Below are positions 12,854 through 19,671 of a DNA stretch of 20,121 nt, in pieces. The position numbers were made by a program, and so were the translations under genes. The stretch lies in NCBI GenBank assembly GCA_038258095.1, contig JBBSQE010000023.1, positions 1 to 20,121 on the forward strand. Reading direction: 5' to 3'. Position 1 is the stretch's first letter. Each line of letters starts with the position of its first letter. Under the pieces are notes generated by a model, which worked only from the letters and a program-made list of their open reading frames with translations, made no database searches and was not told where the DNA came from. Source of the stretch: JBBSQE01 sp038258095 (GTDB lineage: Bacteria; Actinomycetota; Thermoleophilia; Solirubrobacterales; 70-9).

Positions 12854-13966
12854 GTGGACCAGCGCGCCCTGGCTCGGGTGGACCTGGGCGCAGTCAGCCG
12901 CAACTGCCGGCAACTGGCCTCCCGGCTCTCGGAGGGCACGGAGCTCTGGGCCGTCGTCAAGGCCGATGGCTATGGGCATGGAGCGGAGGACAGTGCACGC
13001 GCCGCCCTCGAGGGAGGTGCTGCTCGCCTCTGCGTCGCGACGGCGGCCGAGGCCGCCACGATCCGCACGGCGCTCCCGCAGGTCCCGATCCTGACCATGG
13101 GAGCGCTGACGCCGCCGGAGATCGACATCGCCATCGCGGCCCGCTCGGACGTCAGCGTGTGGCGCGAGGCCTCACGCGAGCTCATCGCCGCCCGGGCGCG
13201 CGCCGCCGGCGCCAAGGCGAAGATGCACGTGAAGCTCGACAGCGGGATGGGCAGGCTGGGCAACTTCGACGCGGACGAGGTCCTGCGGCTGGCGAGGGCG
13301 TGCGCCGATGACCCGGACCTCGAGCTCGCCGGGGTCTGGACCCACTTCGCGACCGCCGACGAGCCTGGCGACGAGCTCTTTCCCGCGCAACTCGCCGCCT
13401 TCCGCGAGGTCGCCACCGCGGTCCGCTCGAAGCACCCCGGCGTGACGCTTCACGCGGCCAATAGCGCAGCGACGCTGCGCGAGCCCGATTCCCACTTCGA
13501 TGCGGCCCGCTGCGGCGTGGCGGTCTACGGAATGGATCCGTTCGGCAGCGATCCGGCCGATCACGGGCTCGCGCCCGCCCTTGCTCTCTGCACCTATGTC
13601 GCGGACATCAAGCGCTTCGCGAAGGGCCAGAGCGCCGGTTACGGTCGCAGCTGGAGCGCCCCCGAGGACACCTGGGTCGGCGTCATGCCGTTGGGATACG
13701 GGGATGGCCTCCGCAGGGCCCTCTCGAATCGAGGGGAGGCCCTGATCGGAGGGCGTCGCTATCCGCTCGTCGGCACGATCTCGATGGACAACGCCACGGT
13801 CGACCTCGGCCCCGAGACCGACGTGACGCCCTGCGTCGAAGCCGTCCTGATCGGTTCGCAGGGCGATGAACGCATCCTCGCCGAGGAGCTCGCGGCGTCG
13901 ATCGGGACCATCAACTACGAGGTCACGTGCGGGATCTCGCCCCGAGTCCCCCGGGAGCCGGCGTGA
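12854..13966 (+). CDS. alr: Alanine racemase
   Basis: PLP enzyme interconverting L- and D-alanine, supplying D-Ala for peptidoglycan stems. The 370-residue protein has the PLP-binding lysine in AVVKADGYGHGA (Lys36), the barrel motif HVKLDSGMGRLG, TLHAANSAATL, the catalytic tyrosine in QSAGYGRSW (Tyr263), MPLGYGDGLRR and GTISMDNATVDLG. The start is GTG 12854, which puts RVDLGAVSRNCRQL at the expected place; AGG precedes it closely. The stop overlaps the next gene by 4 bp (GTGA). In most actinobacteria alr is followed by the tsaE/tsaB/rimI/tsaD group, but here a nucleotidyltransferase follows instead. Confidence 0.96.
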   Translation: MDQRALARVDLGAVSRNCRQLASRLSEGTELWAVVKADGYGHGAEDSARAALEGGAARLCVATAAEAATIRTALPQVPILTMGALTPPEIDIAIAARSDVSVWREASRELIAARARAAGAKAKMHVKLDSGMGRLGNFDADEVLRLARACADDPDLELAGVWTHFATADEPGDELFPAQLAAFREVATAVRSKHPGVTLHAANSAATLREPDSHFDAARCGVAVYGMDPFGSDPADHGLAPALALCTYVADIKRFAKGQSAGYGRSWSAPEDTWVGVMPLGYGDGLRRALSNRGEALIGGRRYPLVGTISMDNATVDLGPETDVTPCVEAVLIGSQGDERILAEELAASIGTINYEVTCGISPRVPREPA

Positions 13967-15396
13967 ACGTCGCCGCGGCGGCTGAGAGCCTGCGCGGGGC
14001 ACCGATTGCCGTGCTTGCGGCGGAGGCTCTCGACGAGCCAGATGCCGCCTGGATCGTCGGCGGGGCCGTGCGCGACGCCCTGCTCGGAGTCGAGATCGAC
14101 GACCTCGACATCGCCATCGCCGCGGACCCGCGTGAAGCCGCGCTGGCGATGGCGCGCTTGGGTCAGGGCCACGCGTTCGAGCTCTCCGCGGAGTTCGCGA
14201 CGTGGCGCGCCGCGAGGGAGGGCGAGTGGCAAATCGACCTGACGTCGCTGCGGGGGGGAAGCATCGAGGCCGACCTCGCCGGTCGCGACTTCACCATCGG
14301 CGCCGTTGCGGTGCCGCTGGCCGGAGGCGGCCCCCTCGATCCGCACTCGGGCGTTGCTGATCTGGACGCGCGAATCCTCCGGGTCGTCGGGCCCGAGAGC
14401 TTCTCCGAGGATCCGTTGCGCCTGCTCCGCGCCGCCCGGCTCGGGGCGGAGCTCGGTCTCCGGGTCGAGCCCGAGACCCTGGACCTGGCCAGGGCCGGCG
14501 CCGCACGCGCCGGCGACCCGGCCGGAGAACGCCAGCTCACCGAGCTGGGGCTGCTCCTGACCGGTCCGGACCCCCTGCGGGGCCTCGAGCTGCTCGACGA
14601 GTTCCGGATAACCCCGGTCGTCCTCCCCGAGGTCGAAGCGATGCGGGGCGTCGGTCAGAACCAGAACCACCATCTCGATGTCTTCGGCCACACCATCGCG
14701 GTGCTCGCCAGCTGGCTGGAGATCGAGGGTGACCTGGATGCCTATGTGGGTGACCGGGCCGGGGAGGTCCGCTCGCTGCTCGAGGAGCCGCTCGCCGACG
14801 GCCTCACTCGCGGCGGGGCACTCCGGTTCGCGGCGCTTCTGCATGACGCCGGCAAGCCCGCGACTCGCGTCGCCGGGGACGGCATCGTGACCTTCATGGG
14901 ACACGATCGGGTCGGCGCGGAGATCGTCGAGTCCCTGTGCAGGCGGCTCCGCGCGAGCCGCCGCCTGTCCCGCCACCTGAGCGCTCTCACGCTGCATCAC
15001 CTGCGACTCGGCTTCATGGTCCGCGAGCGCCCGTTGCCGCCGCGGCGCGTCCACAACTACCTGCGGGCGACAGAGCCGGTCTCGGTCGACGTGACGCTTC
15101 TGACCATCGCCGATCGCCTGTCGGCTCGGGGCGGCGGGCCGGTGGCCTCCGACGCGATGGTCGAGGCTCATCTGGAGGTGGCCCGCGAGATGGTCGGCGC
15201 CGGCCTCGATTTCCGCAGGGACGGCCCTCCGGCGCCCCTGCTTCGCGGCGACGAGCTCGCGGCCGAGCTTGGGATCGAGCCGGGTCCCGCCCTCGGGGAG
15301 TTGCTCGCGGAGCTCGAGGCCGCCCGGTACGCCGGTGAGATCCAGACCCGGGCCGAAGCGATCGACCACGTGCGTCACATAAGCTCCGCACCCTGA
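13963..15396 (+). CDS. CCA tRNA nucleotidyltransferase / poly(A) polymerase family protein with HD domain
   Basis: Class II nucleotidyltransferase, probably adding or repairing the CCA 3' end of tRNA. The start is GTG 13963, within the alr stop (GTGA) and with GGGAG 5 nt upstream; an earlier in-frame GTG (13927) lacks this. The head domain has WIVGGAVRDALLG (Gly33-Gly34) and DDLDIAI with the metal ligands Asp47 and Asp49, then RDFTIGAVAV and SEDPLRLLRAARLGAELGL. An HD phosphohydrolase domain follows (His243; His294-Asp295 in LLHDAGKP; GHDRVGAEI), with conserved HHLRLGFMV. The 477-residue length fits the HD-containing actinobacterial type. Whether it adds CCA or poly(A) cannot be decided by reading alone; CCA addition is more likely in an actinobacterium. 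It overlaps the HIT gene by 1 bp. Confidence 0.88.
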   Translation: MNVAAAAESLRGAPIAVLAAEALDEPDAAWIVGGAVRDALLGVEIDDLDIAIAADPREAALAMARLGQGHAFELSAEFATWRAAREGEWQIDLTSLRGGSIEADLAGRDFTIGAVAVPLAGGGPLDPHSGVADLDARILRVVGPESFSEDPLRLLRAARLGAELGLRVEPETLDLARAGAARAGDPAGERQLTELGLLLTGPDPLRGLELLDEFRITPVVLPEVEAMRGVGQNQNHHLDVFGHTIAVLASWLEIEGDLDAYVGDRAGEVRSLLEEPLADGLTRGGALRFAALLHDAGKPATRVAGDGIVTFMGHDRVGAEIVESLCRRLRASRRLSRHLSALTLHHLRLGFMVRERPLPPRRVHNYLRATEPVSVDVTLLTIADRLSARGGGPVASDAMVEAHLEVAREMVGAGLDFRRDGPPAPLLRGDELAAELGIEPGPALGELLAELEAARYAGEIQTRAEAIDHVRHISSAP

Positions 15397-15836
15397 TGGC
15401 CGAGGGCGAACACCGAGAGGAAGGCTGCCTCTTCTGCGCCATCGTCGCCGGCGACATCCCGGCAGAGATCATTGATTCGGACGAGCATACGGTCTCCTTC
15501 ATGGACATCAATCCCGCGAACCCGGGACATGCCCTGGTGGTCCCGCGCCGCCACTCGAGGGATCTGCTGGCGACGTCCGAGGGGGATCTCGCAGCGACAT
15601 TCGTCGCCGCTCAGCGTCTTGCCAAGCGCATGGAGGATGTCCTGGAGCCCGCCGGCTTCAACATCCTCAACTCGTGCCGGGCGGCCGCCTGGCAGACCGT
15701 CTTCCACCTGCACGTCCACGTGATCCCCCGGTTCGAGGACGACCCGTTGAAGCTGCCCTGGGTTCCGGGGCCCGGCAATGGCGACGAGATCGCCGCGATG
15801 GCCGAGCGCCTGCGCGCCGGCAAGGAGAGTCGATGA
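15396..15836 (+). CDS. HIT-family nucleotide hydrolase/transferase
   Basis: Histidine-triad protein of the Hint type, which hydrolyses nucleoside phosphoramidates or related AMP conjugates. The 146 residues include CLFCAIVAGDIPAEIIDSDE (with a CxxC pair typical of Hint relatives), FMDINPANPGHALVVPRRH, and the triad HLHVHVIPR with His104, His106 and His108. ATG 15396 overlaps the previous TGA by one base (TGATG) and has no SD, so translation is probably coupled to the upstream gene. The stop overlaps the next start by 4 bp (ATGA). The physiological substrate is unknown. Confidence 0.95.
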   Translation: MAEGEHREEGCLFCAIVAGDIPAEIIDSDEHTVSFMDINPANPGHALVVPRRHSRDLLATSEGDLAATFVAAQRLAKRMEDVLEPAGFNILNSCRAAAWQTVFHLHVHVIPRFEDDPLKLPWVPGPGNGDEIAAMAERLRAGKESR

Positions 15837-16615
15837 GAGAGAGCGGGCCGATCACCCTCGAGCGCGACGGGTCAGTGGCCGTAATCACCCTGGACAGCCC
15901 GCCGCTGAATCTGTTCAATCAGGCCGGCTTCGAGGCGTTGCCGAAGCTCGTCTCAGAGGTCGCCGCCTCGGATGCGCGCGCAATGGTGTGGCGCGGTGCC
16001 GGCGATGTCTTCTCCGGAGGGGTCGACGTCCACGAGTTCCAGAAGCTCGATGTCGACGGGGCCGCCGGGGTCTTCGCCTCGCTCGTATCCGCGGTGCGCG
16101 GCATCGAGGCCTTGGAGATCCCGACGCTCGCCCTGGCCAACGGCCTGTGCCTGACGGCGGCGCTCGAGGTGTCCCTGGGCTGCGACATGATCTGGGCCGC
16201 CGAGTCAGCCAATTTCGGTCTGGTCGAGGCGGTCATCGGTCTCACGCCCGGTGCGGGCGGCACGCAGCGGATTGCCGAGCGAGCGGGCCCGGGCCGCGCG
16301 CGGGAGTTCGTCATGACCCGCGGCCTCTACCCCGCCGCGAAGCTGGAGAGCTGGGGAGTCGTCAACCGGGTGGTCGCCGACGCCGACCTGATCGAGAAGG
16401 GCATGGCGTTCGCCCACAAGCTCGCCGACGGCCCCACCAAGGCCCACGCGGCGACGAAGCGGATCGTCCGCGGTTACCTGGAGGGGGGCGTGGACGAGGC
16501 GGACCGCATCACGCCCGAGGTCTCGGGAGGGTTGTTCGCGACCGATGACCTGCAGAAGGCCGTCGAGTCCTTCCTCACCGAGGGCCCAGGGAACGCCACC
16601 TTCGAGGGCCGCTGA
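15833..16615 (+). CDS. Enoyl-CoA hydratase/isomerase family protein
   Basis: Crotonase-fold enzyme acting on an acyl-CoA thioester. The 260-residue protein has ITLDSPPLNLFNQAGFEAL, the oxyanion region FSGGVDVHEF, ALANGLCLTAALEVSLGCDM, and GLTPGAGGTQRIAERAG. Glutamates at both usual catalytic positions are present (LEVSLGCD and FGLVEAVIG), so hydratase activity is plausible; the exact substrate and reaction are not readable. ATG 15833 lies in an ATGA overlap with the HIT gene and has AGGAG at good distance. It is the last gene of the CBS-alr-nucleotidyltransferase-HIT run, and no functional link to its neighbours is evident. Confidence 0.94.
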   Translation: MRESGPITLERDGSVAVITLDSPPLNLFNQAGFEALPKLVSEVAASDARAMVWRGAGDVFSGGVDVHEFQKLDVDGAAGVFASLVSAVRGIEALEIPTLALANGLCLTAALEVSLGCDMIWAAESANFGLVEAVIGLTPGAGGTQRIAERAGPGRAREFVMTRGLYPAAKLESWGVVNRVVADADLIEKGMAFAHKLADGPTKAHAATKRIVRGYLEGGVDEADRITPEVSGGLFATDDLQKAVESFLTEGPGNATFEGR

Positions 16616-16617
16616 GG

Positions 16618-16623
16618 TACCCT
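16618..16623 (+). promoter_or_regulatory. -10-like box TACCCT for infA
   Basis: TACCCT is 10 nt before the infA ATG and only 3 bases after the preceding stop codon. No SD is at a working distance. It is the same hexamer as before glmS, suggesting a separate, leaderless infA transcript. Confidence 0.45.
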
Positions 16624-16633
16624 GTGCGGTCGC

Positions 16634-16852
16634 ATGGGCAAAGAAGACAAGATCGAGATGGAGGGCGAGATCACCGAAGCCCTCCCGAACACGATGTTCC
16701 GGGTGACGCTCGACAACGACCATGAGGTCCTCGGGCACATCTCGGGAAAGATGCGGCGCCACTACATCCGTATCCTTCCCGGTGACCGCGTGAAGATCGA
16801 GCTCTCGCCGTACGACCTCGACAGGGGTCGCATCACCTACCGCTACAAGTAG
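16634..16852 (+). CDS. infA: Translation initiation factor IF-1
   Basis: S1/OB-fold factor that binds the ribosomal A site during initiation. The 72-residue product is full length and clearly IF-1: GKEDKIEMEGEITEALPNTM, FRVTLDNDHEVLGHISGKMR, HYIRILPGDRVKIELSPYDL and the end RGRITYRYK. It stands alone between an enoyl-CoA hydratase gene and a convergent glycosidase gene. In most bacteria, actinobacteria included, infA lies with rpmJ, rpsM, rpsK and rpoA; none of these is here. It may be the only copy moved away, or a second copy. The stop is followed 13 bp later by the end of the minus-strand glycosidase gene. Confidence 0.97.
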   Translation: MGKEDKIEMEGEITEALPNTMFRVTLDNDHEVLGHISGKMRRHYIRILPGDRVKIELSPYDLDRGRITYRYK

Positions 16853-16865
16853 CCGCGCGGCGCGC

Positions 16866-18083
16866 TCAGAGGTAGCTCGCCCCCGCCCGCGGGTCGGGGT
16901 CGACCAGCTCGGCGATCAGCGCCGACCAGGCGAAGTCGACAGCGCCCTGGCCGGTTCCGTCCCGGGGGTCGTAGTACTCGCGCAGGCCCTGGCTCGCCAC
17001 CGCACCGGCTAGTCCCGAGGCGAGGTGCTCCGCCTCCTCGGTGTAGCCGAGGCGAACCAGGCCGAGCCAGACCATCCAGGCGGAGTTCATCCAGGTCGGG
17101 CCCCGCCAGTAACGGCGCAGGAGGCCGTGGCGGTCGCGCGGGGTGAACGTCAGCTCCGAGATCGCCACGGAGGGAGGCGCGACCGGGGTCCAGAACTCCC
17201 GCTCGTTCAGCAGATGCTCGGTGATGAGCCGTTGCCCGATCTCCTCCGGCAGGTCCGGGAGGGCGAGGGGAGCCAGGGAGGCCCAGGTGAGCGGGGCGGC
17301 CGGGCGGCCGGGACGGGCCTCGTCGCGGAAGGCTCCGGCATTCTCGTCCCAGAGGCGGTCGACCAGCGCCGGCGTGATCGAATCCCGGCCCATCGCCAGC
17401 ACCGAGAGGCCCCAGAGCGTGTTGACGACCACTTCGCAGAGCAGCGGGCCGCCCGCGTCGAGGATCCGGCCCGCATCGAATCCCCGCCGCCGGTTGCGGC
17501 AGACGAGGAGTGGGAACCCGAGGCGGCCGTCGGCCCGCCTGCCCCAGACCGGGTCGAACTTCGGGGAGGCGTCGAGGCCGGACTCGTCGGGCTGGATGAT
17601 CCAGAGGAGTCCGTCTCCGTCGAGGTCACGGTTCGCGCGGAGCCACTCGGCATGGGCCGCGAGGCGGGGTTCTGAGGCCGGTTCGCCGACCGCGATCTTC
17701 CATGCCCAGGCGAGCAGGGGCGGTTGGATCGTCTCGGTCTGGAAAGCGCTCCGGGAGAGCACGTTGTAAAAGGGGTAGCGGTCCCAGGTGACGCGGCGGT
17801 CCCAGAAGATCGTGTGGCCGATGAAACCGTCGGGGCGCTGGGCGGCGAGGAGGCTTTCGAGCTCCAGGCGCGGGCGCTCGGGGTCGAAGCGGCGCCAGAC
17901 GATCGCCGCGAAGCACGAGTCCCAGTACCACTGCCATGGGTAACGGGTCGGGCTCGGGCGCGTGTAGGAGAAGTCGAGGGGGCCGGACCCGCTGTCGGTG
18001 CCGGCCATCCGGATTCCCTCCAGCCAGTTGCCTCGAAGTACCCTTTCGGCGGTTGCCAGCGAGGTGCTCTTGGCGTCGCCCAC
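16866..18083 (-). CDS. GH63/MGH1-like (alpha/alpha)6-barrel glycosidase
   Basis: Predicted cytoplasmic glycoside hydrolase of the mannosylglycerate-hydrolase-like (GH63-related) group. There is no signal peptide or membrane helix. In 405 residues the hallmarks are YPWQWYWDSCF (48-58), DGFIGHTIFWD, IIQPDESGLDASPKFDPVW (Asp171 is a candidate catalytic acid), RRYWRGPTWMNSAWMVWLGL, and REYYDPRDGTG ... FAWSALI (Glu369 is a candidate base). Known relatives cleave mannosyl- or glucosylglycerate, trehalose-like or terminal alpha-glucosides; the substrate here cannot be told. The start GTG 18083 keeps the first helix (ATAERVLRGNWLEG) that the family uses; GGAGG is very close to it, while Met27 has a better-spaced GGAGG and is an alternative. 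It lies 9 bp after an ABC permease gene, so it is likely the last gene of that operon. Confidence 0.85.
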   Translation of the reverse strand: MGDAKSTSLATAERVLRGNWLEGIRMAGTDSGSGPLDFSYTRPSPTRYPWQWYWDSCFAAIVWRRFDPERPRLELESLLAAQRPDGFIGHTIFWDRRVTWDRYPFYNVLSRSAFQTETIQPPLLAWAWKIAVGEPASEPRLAAHAEWLRANRDLDGDGLLWIIQPDESGLDASPKFDPVWGRRADGRLGFPLLVCRNRRRGFDAGRILDAGGPLLCEVVVNTLWGLSVLAMGRDSITPALVDRLWDENAGAFRDEARPGRPAAPLTWASLAPLALPDLPEEIGQRLITEHLLNEREFWTPVAPPSVAISELTFTPRDRHGLLRRYWRGPTWMNSAWMVWLGLVRLGYTEEAEHLASGLAGAVASQGLREYYDPRDGTGQGAVDFAWSALIAELVDPDPRAGASYL

Positions 18084-18092
18084 TCCTCCGCC

Positions 18093-18869
18093 TCAGACCG
18101 CGATTCGTCGCATTCCCCTCAGCGAGAGGCCGCCGAGGAGCGCCGTCAGGGCAATGAGTGCGAGCAGGGCGGGCCAGGTGTCGGCCCAGGTGATCCCGCC
18201 GAGAAAGCACTGGCGCGCGCCCTCGATGACCTGGGTGATCGGGTTGATGCGCGCCACCGTCTGCAGCCACGGCTGGAGCAGTGCGATCGGCGCGTAGGCG
18301 GTTGTGAAGAGCACCCCGACGAACGTGCCCGCCTGCATCAGGGGCGCAGCGGATTGAGTCTTGAACTTGAGCGCGAGCAGCGTCCCCCAGCAGGCGGCGA
18401 CCGCGGCCATCCCCATTACCAGGATCACCACGAGCACGAGCCCGGCGGTCCCGGGCCAGGCGGCGCCGAGCGGAATCGCGATGCAGAGCAGGATCGTCGT
18501 CGGGACCAGCGCGCGGATGCTGGCCGAGGCGACCATTCCGCCGAGGATCGACAAGCGGGGGCTGGGGGAGGCCAGCAGGCGGTCGAACCAACCTCCCTCG
18601 ATGTCTCGGGCGAGATTGACGCCCGTCGCAGCGCCTGTGAATCCCGCTCCCTGGAGGAGCGATACCGGGATCACGAAGCTGAGGTAGGAGTCCGAGTCGA
18701 ACCCGCGCAGATCGGTCAGGTTTCCGAACACACCGTTGAGGCCGAGAAAGAAAATCGTGGGAGCGAGGACGCCCGGGATGGCGGCACCGGGGACCCGCAG
18801 CAGCTCGTTCTTGGATCGTTCGATCAGCGCGCTGATCACGGCGAAATCGGCACGGACGGGGAACCTCAC
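18093..18869 (-). CDS. ABC-2 type transporter permease (second)
   Basis: Integral membrane subunit of a DrrB/ABC-2 exporter. The 258 residues contain about six hydrophobic segments, including IPGVLAPTIFFLGLNGVFG, FVIPVSLLQGAGFTGAATG, LVLVVILVMGMAAVAACWG and LLALIALTALLGGLSL. The cytosolic coupling loop NLARDIEGGWFDRLLASPSP is typical of the family. GTG 18869 has GAGGAGGG about 4 nt upstream, and this SD begins at the stop of the preceding permease gene, suggesting coupled translation. It differs in sequence from the first permease, so the pair could form a heterodimer with the upstream ATPase. The exported substrate is unknown. Confidence 0.92.
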   Translation of the reverse strand: MRFPVRADFAVISALIERSKNELLRVPGAAIPGVLAPTIFFLGLNGVFGNLTDLRGFDSDSYLSFVIPVSLLQGAGFTGAATGVNLARDIEGGWFDRLLASPSPRLSILGGMVASASIRALVPTTILLCIAIPLGAAWPGTAGLVLVVILVMGMAAVAACWGTLLALKFKTQSAAPLMQAGTFVGVLFTTAYAPIALLQPWLQTVARINPITQVIEGARQCFLGGITWADTWPALLALIALTALLGGLSLRGMRRIAV

Positions 18870-18879
18870 GCTGCCCTCC

Positions 18880-19671
18880 TCATCCGCCGGTCCTCAGGCG
18901 GTGCTTCAGGGCCATCGCGCTCAAAACCAGACCGCCGAGCCCCACGGCGGCGAGCGCGGCGAGGCACTCGAGCATCTCCTTGGCGCTGAAGCCGGAGACG
19001 ATCGGGTCGCGGATGCCCGCCACGATGAAGCTCAGCGGGTTGTATTCCGCGATCGTCTTGGCAGGCTCGACCATCAGCTCCTGGGGGAAGAAGGCGGAGG
19101 AGACGAAGAGGATCACCAGGACCAGCGGGAAGAAGCCCTGGACGACGCTGGCCTTCCCCGTCCTCAGCGCGATCGCGGCGCCGAGCCCCCCGAAGGCGAT
19201 CGCCGCGAGGACGACGAGGGTCATCGCGACGAGGACCCCAAGTGCGCCCTCCTCGATGTGGGTGCCGAAGACCAGCGCGAGCGTGAAGAACCAGGCGCCT
19301 GTGACGACCCCGAGTGCCGCCACGCCTGCCAGGCGCCCGAGCACGATCGAGAAACGGGAGATCGGGGCGGCGAACAGCCGGTCGGTGAAGCCCATCTCGA
19401 TGTCCACGGCAAACGCGATTCCACCGCTGTTGCCGGCGAGCATCAGCGATTGCGCCATGGCGCCGGCGATCGTGAACTGCAGAAAGCTCTGCACCGGTGG
19501 GAAGCCGGGAAGGTTGATCGCCGCTCCAGCGCCGCCGGTCTGCACCGCGAGCAGGAGCGTCGGAAAGATCAGGATCGGCGCGATCAGCTGTGGCCGGCGA
19601 AAGGTCTGCCGGGTGGACCTCATGCCGAGCGCGGCGATGACGCGGAGGTTGGCGCGGAGCCCGAGCGTCAA
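18880..19671 (-). CDS. ABC-2 type transporter permease (first)
   Basis: Integral membrane subunit of the same exporter. The 263 residues start with a cytosolic helix (LRANLRVIAALGMRSTRQTF) and include about six membrane segments, such as LIAPILIFPTLLLAVQ, GVVTGAWFFTLALVFG and VVQGFFPLVLVILFVSSAFF. The coupling loop AVDIEMGFTDRLFAAPISRF is equivalent to that in the second permease, and NPLSFIVAGIRDPIV matches the family's conserved end. The start is TTG 19671 in a TTGA overlap with the ATPase stop, with GGAG 5 nt upstream. The substrate cannot be read from sequence; daunorubicin-type drugs, lipids and polysaccharides are all known for the family. Confidence 0.92.
   Translation of the reverse strand: MTLGLRANLRVIAALGMRSTRQTFRRPQLIAPILIFPTLLLAVQTGGAGAAINLPGFPPVQSFLQFTIAGAMAQSLMLAGNSGGIAFAVDIEMGFTDRLFAAPISRFSIVLGRLAGVAALGVVTGAWFFTLALVFGTHIEEGALGVLVAMTLVVLAAIAFGGLGAAIALRTGKASVVQGFFPLVLVILFVSSAFFPQELMVEPAKTIAEYNPLSFIVAGIRDPIVSGFSAKEMLECLAALAAVGLGGLVLSAMALKHRLRTGG

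Noticed and set aside
13915..15378. Long minus-strand open frame (about 487 codons) opposite the nucleotidyltransferase gene
   Set aside because: It mirrors a well-conserved plus-strand gene. Long antisense open frames are normal in high-GC DNA, and the translation has no recognisable domain.
16852..16861. GCCGCGCGGC palindrome between the convergent infA and glycosidase genes as a terminator
   Set aside because: It has no loop and no T-run and overlaps the infA stop codon; too weak to call.
17724..18989. Plus-strand open frame of about 421 codons across the permease and glycosidase genes
   Set aside because: It is the shadow of two confidently assigned minus-strand genes; hydrophilic, repeat-like composition without motifs.
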